Assembly: GCF_024679095.1 (NCBI RefSeq)
Contig: NW_026111618.1
Span: forward strand, 58,501-122,500
Reading direction: 5' to 3'
Length of the DNA: 64,000 nucleotides
DNA from: Eriocheir sinensis
Lineage: Eukaryota; Arthropoda; Malacostraca; Decapoda; Varunidae
The notes under the pieces are model-generated. The model was not told the DNA's origin. It ran no database searches and saw only the letters and a program-made list of their open reading frames with translations. Shown piece after piece: positions 31,450-64,000 of the stretch. Made by a program: the position numbers and the translations under genes. Numbering within the stretch: position 1 is the first letter of the stretch; every line of letters starts with the position of its first letter.

Positions 31450-34400
31450 GTAATCACTTCTGTGGATTTTTGTATATAGTTTTATATAAATTTACGTTAT
31501 TTTATGTGTATTTTGTATATTTATATTTATACAAATACACATTCTTTTATTAGTATTTTGCTTATTTGTATAAATATTTTGATACAAATTTACATTATTT
31601 CATTTATATTGTATATATATTTCAATTCAAATTTAGCCTATTTTAAATGTATTTTGTATATTTATTTTAATACAAATTCAAATATTTTATGTGTATTCGT
31701 ATATATATTTTGAAACAAATTTCCATTGTTTTATATGTATTTTGCATATCTATTTCAATACAAATTTATCTTATTGTATGTGCATATTGTATATTTATTT
31801 TAATACAAATTCAGATATTTTATGTGTGTTTTGGTATATATATTTTTATTAAAAAAATGCGTTATTTTATGGGTATTTTGCATCTTAATTTTCATACAAA
31901 TTAACATTATTTTATTAATATTCTGTGTATTTATTTTGATACGATTTTACATTATTCGATTTGTGTTTTGTATATATATTTTTTATACATATTTACATTG
32001 TTTAATGTGTATGTATTTTGTATATATATTTCATACAAATTTACGTTATTTTAAGTGTATTTGTTTATATATTTTCATTTAAATTTACGTTATTTTATGT
32101 GTATTTTGTATATGTATTTCAATACAAATCTACCTAATTTTATGTGTATTTTGTATATTTATTTTCATACAAATTTAAATTATTTTTGAGTATTTTTGTA
32201 TATAGTTTTATGCAAATTTAGGTTATTTTATGTGTTTTTTGTATATCTATTTTCCTAGAAATAAACATTCTTTTATTGATATTTTGTTTATTTATTTTGA
32301 CGCGAATTTACATTATTTAATGTGTATTTTGTATATATATATATTTCTATAGAAATCTACGTTATTTTATGTGTATTCATATATATATTTTGAAACAAAT
32401 TTACATTTTTTTATGTGTATTTTGCATATTTTCTCAAATCAAATTTACCTTATTGTATGTGCATTTTGTATATTAATTTTATTACAAATGTAATTATTCT
32501 ATGTGTATTTTTGTATATGTATTTTTATAAAAATACGCTTTATTTTATGGGTATTTTGCATCATTATTTTCTTACCATTTTACATTATTTTATTGATATT
32601 CAGTGTATTTATTTTGATACGATTTTACATTATTCTATGTGTATTTTGTATATATATATTATAAAAATGTACGTTATTTTGTTTATTTGTTTTCATTTTA
32701 TACAAATTTACATTATTGTATGTGTATTTTGTACATGTATTTAAATACAAATTTAACTAATTATATGTGTATTTTGTATATCTATTTTCATACAAATTGA
32801 AACTATTTTTGCGTATTTTTGTATATATTTTTATACAAATTTTTGTTATTTTATGTTTATTTTGTATATCTATTTTACTACAAATATATGTTCTTTTTTC
32901 TGAATTTTGATTATTTATTTTGATACGAATTTACATTAATTTAGATGTATTTGGTATATATATTTTTATACTTATTTACATCATTTATATGTATTTTGTA
33001 TATATATTTTTATAGAAATTTACTCTATTTTATGTGAATTCGTATATATATTTTGATACACATTTACATTATTTATGTGCATTTTGCATATCTATTTCAA
33101 TATAAATTTACTTTATTGTATGTGCATTTTGTATATTTATTTTAATACAAATTCAATTATTTTATGTGTTTTTTTATGTATATTTTTATACAAATATGTG
33201 TTATTATATGGATATTTTGCATCTTTATTTTCATACAATTTTACATTATTTTATTGACCCTTTGTTTATTTATTTTGAAACGATTTTACATTATTCTATG
33301 TGTATTTTGTATATATATTTTTATACATATTTACATTATTTAATGTATATTTTGTATATATATTTTATGCAAATTTACGTTATTTTATGTGTATTTGTTT
33401 ATATATTTTCATACAATATTACATTATTTAATGTGTATTTTGTATATGTATTTCAATTCAAATTTGCCTAATTTTATGTGTAGTTTGCATATCTATTTTC
33501 AAACAAATTTCTTTTTTTTTTTTGTGTGTATTTGTGTATATATTTTTATACAAATTTTAGTTATTTTATTTGTGTTTTGTATATATATTTTCTTACAAAT
33601 AGACATTCTTTTATTGGAATTATGTTTATTGATTTTGATACGAATTTACTTTATTTCATGTGTATTTTAAATATATATTTTTCTACGTATTTACCTTATT
33701 TTATGTGTATTTTGTATATATATTTTCATAAAAATTTATGTTATTTTATTTTGTGTATTCGTATATGTTTTGATACAAATTTATATTATTTTATGTGTAT
33801 TTAGCATATCTATTTCATTGAAAATTTACCTTATTTATATTATTTTATGTGTATTTTTGTAAATATATATATTTTTAAATATGAATAATTTTATTTATAT
33901 TTTGCATCTTTATTTTCATATATTTTTACATTACTTTATTGATATTTTGTATATTTATATTGATACAATTTTACATTATTGTAGGTGTATTTTGTATATA
34001 TTTTCCTTACATATTTACATTATTTTATGTGTATTTTGTATATATATTTTTCTACGTATTTACATTATTTTATGTGTATTTTGTATATATATTTCACATA
34101 AAAAATTACGTTATTTTATTGTGTGTATTCGTATATATTTTGAAACAAATTTCATACAAATTCTTGTTCTTATATGTGTATTTGTATATATATTTTCATT
34201 CAAATTTATTTTATTTTATGAGTATTTTTACATATATTTCATTACAAATCTTCCTTATTTTGTGTTTATTTCGTATATTTATTTCATTCAACTTTAAATT
34301 ATTTTATGTGTATATTTGTATTTGTATTTTGGTTATTTTATGTGTATTTTCTATCTGTATTTTCCTCCAAAATTACATTATTCTATTGGTATTTTCTTAA

Positions 34401-35035
34401 TTTAAATCGATACGAATCTAGATTATTTCATAGGTATTTTGTATACATATTTTTTTTCTCATTTACATTATCTAATGTGTGTTTTGTATATATATTTTTA
34501 TGCAAATTTGTTTTATTTTATGTGCATTTTTGTACCTATATTTTTATAACGAAATTTGCGTTATTTAATGTGTATTTTGTATATGTTTTTTCACAGAAAT
34601 TTACATTATTTTATTAATATTTTGTTTATTTATTTTGATACGAATTACATGATTATATGTGTATTTTGTACATATTTTTTTATACGTATTTACATTATTT
34701 AATGTGTATTTTGTTTATATATTTTTAAACAAATTTACGTTATTATATGTGTATTTGTATAAATATTTTGATACAAATTTACATTATTTTATGTATTTTG
34801 TATATATATTTCAATTCAAACTTAGCTTATTTTATGTATGTTTTGTATGTCTATCTTCATACAAATTTAATTACTTCTGTGTATTTTTGTACATAGTTGT
34901 ATATAAATTTACGTTATTTTATGTGTATTTTGTATATTTATATTTATACAAATACACATTCCTTTATTGGTATTTTTTTATATATATATATATATATACG
35001 AATTTACATAATTTTATATGTATTTTGTATACTTT
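31450..35035 (-). repeat. 45-bp satellite, reverse block
   Basis: Reverse-oriented satellite with higher-order marker near 34,645 and a short (TA)10 at 34,979-34,998. It ends in a T-run where orientation switches to forward. No gene seen. Confidence 0.91.
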
Positions 35036-35039
35036 TTTT

Positions 35040-36011
35040 ATAATAAATAAACAAAATGCACATACAATAAGGTAAATTTGTATTTAAATAGATATGCAAA
35101 ATACATATATAGCAATGTAAATTTGTTTGAAAATATATATACCAATACACATTAAATAACGTAGATTTCTAAAAAAAAAATATATATACAAAATACACAT
35201 AAAATGAAGTAAATACGTATAAGAAAATGTATACAAAATACACATAAATTAATGTAAATTCGTATCAAAATAAATAAACAAAATACCAATAAAATAATGT
35301 GTATTTCTATAAATATAAATATACAAAATACACATAAAATAACGTAAAATTTTATAAAACTATATACAAAAATAAACAAAAATATTTAAATTTGTATGAA
35401 AATATATATACAAAAGACACATAAAATAAGCTAAATTTGAATTGAAATACATATACAGAATACATAAAACAATGTACATTTGTATAAAAATATTTATTCA
35501 AATACACATATAATAACGGAAATTTGTATAAAAATATATAAACAAAATACACATTAAATAATGTAAATACGTATAAAAAATATGTACGTAATGTAAAAAT
35601 ATATAAATATAAATATACAAAATACACATATATATACAAAATACACATAAAATGATTTAAATACGTAGAAAAATATATATACAAAATACACATAAAGTAA
35701 TGTAAATTTGTATCAAAATAAATAAACAAAATTCCAATAAATGAATGTATATATGTAGGAAAATATATATACAAAATACAAATAAAATAACTAAAATTTG
35801 TATAAAAATTTATACAAAAATACACAAAAATAATTTAAATTTGTTTGAAAATAGATATGCAAAATACACATAAAATTAGGCAAATTTGTATTGAAATACA
35901 TATATAAAATACACATGAAATAATGTAAATTTGTATGAAAATATATAAACAAATACACTTATAACGTAAATTAGCATAAAATATATACAAAAATACATGT
36001 AATGTAAATAT
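35040..36011 (+). repeat. 45-bp satellite, short forward block
   Basis: Forward monomers between two reverse blocks. At about 35,590-35,631 the phase jumps (TATGTACGTAATG joined to other variants). From 35,631 on, the monomers are mirrored across 36,013. Confidence 0.9.
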
Positions 36012-36400
36012 GTATATATATTTATACATATTTACATCATTTAATGTATATTTTGTATATATTTTTTATTAAAACTACTTTATTTATGTGTATTTGTTTA
36101 TATATTTTCATACAAATTTACATTATTTTATGTGTGTTTTGTATATGTTTTTCAATACAAATTTGCCTAATTTCATGTGTATTTTGCATATCTATTTTCA
36201 AACAAATTTAAATTATTTTTGTGTATTTTTGTATAAATTTTTATACAAATTTTACTTATTTTATTTGTATTTTGTACATATATTTTCCTACATATATACA
36301 TTCATTTATTGGAATTTTGTTTATTTATTTTGATACAAATTTACATTACTTTATGTGTATTTTGTATATATATTTTTCTACGTATTTAAATCATTTTATG
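35631..36400. repeat. Fold-back inverted repeat, arms about 380 bp
   Basis: Centre near 36,013. The left arm (35,631-36,011, forward) and right arm (36,015-36,400, reverse) carry the same nine monomer variants in mirrored order. They share private changes such as AATAAATGAATGTATATATG, TATAAAAATTTATACAAA and AAATGATTTAAATACG. Over about 260 compared bases I count about seven differences. The innermost 15 bp, ATGTAAATATGTATA and TATACATATTTACAT, match exactly. Confidence 0.9.
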
Positions 36401-37125
36401 TGTATTTTGTATATACATTTTCATAAAAATTTACGTTATTTTATTGTGTCTATTCGTATATATTTTGATACAAATTTTATACAAATTCATGTTATTTTAT
36501 GTGTATTGAATATATATTTTCATATAAATTTACATTATTTTTTGTGTATCTTTGCATATATTTCATTACAAATTTACCTTATTTTATGTTTACTTTGTAA
36601 ATTCATTTCATTCAATTTTAAATTAATCTATGTGTATATTTGTATTTGTATTTAGGTTGTTTTATGTGTATTTTCTATATATATTTTCATCCAAAATTTA
36701 TTATTTTATTGGTATTCTGTTAATTTAATTTGATACGAATTTAGATTATTTCAAAGTTATTTTGTATACATATTTTTAAACGCATTTACATTATTTAATG
36801 TGTATTTTGTACATATATTTTTATACAAATTTACTTTATTTTATGTGCATTTTTGTACATATATTTTTAAAGAAATTTGCGTACATTTATGTGTATTTCG
36901 TATATGTTTTCTCATTCAAATTTACATTCTTTTATTGGTATTTTGTTTATTTACTTTGATACGAATTACATGATTATACGTGTATTTTGTACATATTTTT
37001 TTAAACGTATTTACATTATTTAATGTGTATTTTGTTTAAGTGCTTTTATACAAATTTACGTTATTATATGTGTATTTGTATAAATATTTTGATACAAATT
37101 TACATTATTTTATGTATTTTGTATA
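36015..37125 (-). repeat. 45-bp satellite, short reverse block
   Basis: Reverse monomers; the higher-order marker GATACGAATTACATGATTAT is near 36,960. It switches to forward near 37,126-37,130 without a clear palindrome. Confidence 0.91.
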
Positions 37126-37129
37126 TGTA

Positions 37130-51811
<14,682 letters not shown>

Positions 51812-51845
<34 letters not shown>

Positions 51846-52194
51846 TGCCTATTGCGCCGGTAGGCATATTCCCGGTGGGGCCTGTTGGTCGGCCCAAGGC
51901 TTCTTCCAGGTGGGGCCTGTTGGGCGGCCCAGCCCGTTCTGGCGCAGGCGAATGTTTATAGTGGCGCCATCTTGCATTGGCTCATGCTGCCCCCCGGAAC
52001 TCGTTCTTGATTCGCTTGGACGGCTTCCTCTAGAGTCCGGGTTGATGGGTGGTCTTCAGGACAGCATGTGGGTAGTTTTAAGCCACTCGGCGGTGACTGA
52101 AAAATCCGAGTAGTAGCGTGAGGATTCGAACCCGCGTCGTCCATCACGCGGCGAATGTGGGTCCAGTACGCTATCACTTCGGCCACCGCCTACC
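51812..52194 (-). mobile_element. tRNA-derived SINE, copy 2 (full length)
   Basis: Minus-strand copy, closely related to copy 1 over its full length. It has a 27-base A-tail (T-run 51,812-51,838), the 35-bp tandem duplication in the body, and a tRNA-like head ending at 52,194. The B box, GGTTCGAATCC on the minus strand, lies at 52,122-52,132. The A-box region has changed (GGCCGAAGTGATAG against GGCCGAACTGGTAG in copies 1 and 3). The satellite is in register on the two sides (GAAAATAGAT before, CATACAAAATACAC after), so it is a clean insertion. No long target-site duplication is visible, and unlike the other copies it has no (TA)n at its tail. Confidence 0.88.
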
Positions 52195-54492
52195 CATACA
52201 AAATACACACAAAATAAGCTAAATTTGAATTGAAATATATATACAAAATACATAAAATAATGTAAATTTGTATCAAAATATTTATTCAAATACTCATATA
52301 ATAACGTAAATTTTTTTAAAAATATATAAACAAAATACACATTAAATAATGAAAATACGTATAAAAAATATGTACAAAATGCACATATAATCATGTAATT
52401 CGTATCAAAATAAATAAACAAAATACGAATAATTTAATGTAAATTTGTATGAGAAAACATATACAAAATACACATAAAATAACGCATATTTCTATAAAAA
52501 TATATGTACAAAAATGCACAAAAAATAAAGTAAATTTGAAAAAAAAATATATATAAAAAACACTCATTAAATAATGTAAATGCGTAGAAAAATATGTATA
52601 CAAAATAACTATGAAATAATCTAAATTCGTATCGAATTAAATTAACAAAATACTAATAAAATAATGTAATTTTGGATGAAATTGTAAATAGAAAATACAC
52701 ATAAAATAACCTAAATACAAATATAAATATACACATAAAATAATTTAAAATTGAATGAAATAAATATACAAAATAAATATAAAATAAGGTAGATTTGTAA
52801 TGAAATATATACAAAAATACACATAAAATAATATAAATTTGTATGAAAATATATATACAAATACACATAAAATAACATGAATTGGGATAAAATTTGTATC
52901 AAAATATATCAGAATACTCACAATAAAATAACGTAGTTTTTTAGAAAAATATATAAACAAAATACACATAAAATAATGTAAATACGTAGAAAAATATATA
53001 TACAAAATACACATAAAATAATGTAAATTCGTATCAAAATAAACAAACAAAAATCCAATAAAAGAATGTATATTTGTTGGAAAATATATATACAAAATAC
53101 AAATAAAATAAGTAAAATTTGTATAAAAATATATACAAAAATACACAAAAATAATTTAGATTTGTTTAAAAAAAGATATGCAAAATACACATAAAATAAG
53201 GCAAATTTATATTGAAATACATTTACAAAATACACATAAAATAATGTAAATTTGTATGAAAATATATAAAAAATACACATAAAATAACGTAAATTTGGAT
53301 AAAATATATCCACAAAATATACATTAAATAATGTAAATATGTATAAAATATATTTACAAAATACACATAGAATAATGTAAAATCGTATCAAAATAAATAA
53401 ACAGAATATCAATAAAATAAAGTAAATTTGTATGAAAATAAAGATGCAAAATACCCATATAGTAACGCATATTTGAATAAAAATATATATACAAAAATAC
53501 ACATAAAATAGTTAAATTTGTATTAAAATAAAAATACAAAATGCACATACAATAAAGTAAATTTGTATGGAAATAGATAAGCAAAATACACATTAATAAT
53601 GTAAATTTGTATCAAAATATATATATACGAATACTCATAAAATAGAGTAAATTTCTATGAAAATATACATAGAAAATACATAAATAATGAAGTAAATAAT
53701 TATAAAAATATATATACCAAATATACCTCAAATAATGTAATTTCGTATCAAAATAAATAGACAAAATTCCGATAAAAGAACTTATATTTGTAGGAAAATA
53801 AATATACAAAGTACACGTAAAATAACGAAAATTTATATAAAAATATATTCAAAAATATACAAAAATAATTTCAATTTGTATAAAAATAGAAATACAAAAT
53901 ACACATATAATTAGTTAAATTTGTATTTAAATACATGTACAAAATACACATAAAATAATGTAAATTTGTATGAAATGAAAACAAATACACATAAAGTAAC
54001 GTACATTTGTATTAAATTTATATACAAAATACACATAGAAAAATGTAAAATCGTATCAAAAATAAATACACAGAATATCAATAAAATAATGTAACTTTGT
54101 ATGAAAATAAAGGTGCAAAATACCCATAAAATAAAGCATATTTGAAAAAAATTCATATACAAAAATACACATACAATAATTAGATTTGTATTAAAATTAA
54201 TATACAAAATGCATATACAATAAGGTAAATTTGTATTGAAAAAATATGCAAAATAAACATAAAACAGTGTAAATTTGTTTCAAAATCTATATACGAATAC
54301 ACATAAAATAACGTAGATTTCTATAGAAATATATATACAAAATACACATGAAATGATGTAAATACGTATAAAAATATATATACAAAATACACTTTAAATA
54401 ATGTAAAATCGCGTCAAAATAAATAAACAAGATATCAATAAAAGAATTTGTATTTCTATGAAAATAGATATACAAAATACACATAAAATAAT
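52195..54492 (+). repeat. 45-bp satellite, forward block (contains left arm of the large palindrome)
   Basis: Forward satellite with higher-order marker near 52,390. From about 52,905 to 54,492 its monomers are mirrored on the other side of 54,500. Confidence 0.92.
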
Positions 54493-54509
54493 TATTGTAT
54501 GTATTATTT

Positions 54510-58840
<4,331 letters not shown>

Positions 58841-59159
58841 GGTAGGCGGTGGCCGAACTGGTAGCGTACTGGACCCACTTTCGCCGCGTGATGGACGACG
58901 CGGGTTCGAATCCTCACGCTACCACTCGTATTTTTCAGTCACCGCCGTCCAAGCGAATCAAGAACGAGTTCCGGGGGGCAGCATGAGCCAATGCAAGATT
59001 GCGCCACTATAAACACTCGCCTGCGCCAGAACGGGCTGGGCTGACCATCAGGCCCCACCTGGAAGAAGCCTTGGGCCGACCATCAGGCCCCACCGGGAAG
59101 ATGCCTACCGGCGCAACAGGCAAAAAGACGTAAAAACAACAACAACAACAACAACAAAA

Positions 59160-59168
<9 letters not shown>
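58841..59168 (+). mobile_element. tRNA-derived SINE, copy 3 with a 67-bp internal deletion
   Basis: Plus-strand copy. The tRNA-like head starts at 58,841, with A box TGGCCGAACTGG at 58,850-58,861 and B box GGTTCGAATCC at 58,903-58,913. The body matches copies 1 and 2, including both units of the 35-bp duplication. It lacks 67 bp between GTCACC and GTCCAAGCG; GCCG is found at both ends of the missing stretch in copy 1. The 3' end is the most complete in the window: GCAACAGGCAAAAAGACG, then about six AAC units, a run of A, and a (TA)n tract. The satellite on both sides is in the same monomer phase. The acceptor stem is too poorly paired for a functional tRNA. Confidence 0.9.
58850..58913 (+). 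promoter_or_regulatory. Internal pol III promoter (A and B boxes) of SINE copy 3
   Basis: A box TGGCCGAACTGG (58,850-58,861) and B box GGTTCGAATCC (58,903-58,913) are 41 bp apart edge to edge, a normal spacing for a tRNA-type promoter. Both match consensus, so of the four copies this one and copy 1 have the best-preserved promoters. Confidence 0.83.

Positions 59169-59246
<78 letters not shown>
59169..59246. repeat. (TA)n microsatellite at SINE copy 3 tail
   Basis: TA run of about 78 bp immediately after the A-run of SINE copy 3. Confidence 0.96.

Positions 59247-64000
<4,754 letters not shown>

Noticed and set aside
58841..58925. A functional tRNA gene at the head of the SINE
   Set aside because: The A and B boxes match, but the acceptor and T stems contain mismatches, and the head is followed by the same SINE body in each copy. 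It is a SINE promoter.

Overview
The window contains no host gene that I can support. It is an extremely AT-rich block of eukaryotic repetitive DNA: one satellite family with a roughly 45-bp monomer fills almost all 64 kb and runs off both ends. The satellite is broken by about two dozen long (TA)n tracts and a few GC-richer islands. Every GC-richer island is a retroelement: three decayed non-LTR retrotransposon (LINE) copies and four tRNA-derived SINE copies. The organism is a metazoan. The LINE coding style and the SINE resemble repeats I associate with decapod crustaceans, probably a brachyuran crab. That assignment rests on memory of family resemblance, not on a search.

Layout. Where the satellite core ACAAAATACACATAAAATAA reads on the + strand I call the block 'forward'. 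Forward blocks are 1-20,573, 35,040-36,011, 37,130-54,492 and 62,559-64,000. Reverse blocks are 20,574-35,035 (with a small palindrome at 31,398-31,449), 36,015-37,125 and 54,510-62,442. The monomers are not interchangeable. Recognisable variants recur in a fixed order, giving a higher-order repeat of several kilobases whose length varies between copies. At three strand switches (about 20,573, 36,013 and 54,500) the monomer order is mirrored on both sides, as expected for fold-back duplication rather than simple inversion.

Insertions. LINE fragment A (7,167-8,382, minus) is a piece of reverse transcriptase. LINE B (11,168-13,586, minus) and LINE C (16,571-19,630, plus) are two copies of one endonuclease-reverse transcriptase family, facing each other across 3 kb of satellite. 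B has lost 915 bp in frame. C is nearly complete but carries three in-frame stop codons and several small indels. SINE copies lie at 3,936-4,309 (minus), 28,332-28,589 (minus, headless), 51,812-52,194 (minus) and 58,841-59,168 (plus). Three carry a tRNA-like head with a perfect or near-perfect pol III B box.

How the parts relate. Nothing here is a pathway or operon. The history is that of satellite DNA: amplification of a 45-bp unit, slippage of its internal TATATA linker into long (TA)n tracts, fold-back and unequal recombination at short shared motifs, and retroelement insertion followed by decay. Because 45 is a multiple of three, the T-rich strand of the satellite carries long open frames with a 15-residue period. 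These look like small hydrophobic proteins but are artefacts. I found no known-style defence, biosynthetic or other multi-gene system; the most notable signal is the higher-order and palindromic architecture of the satellite.
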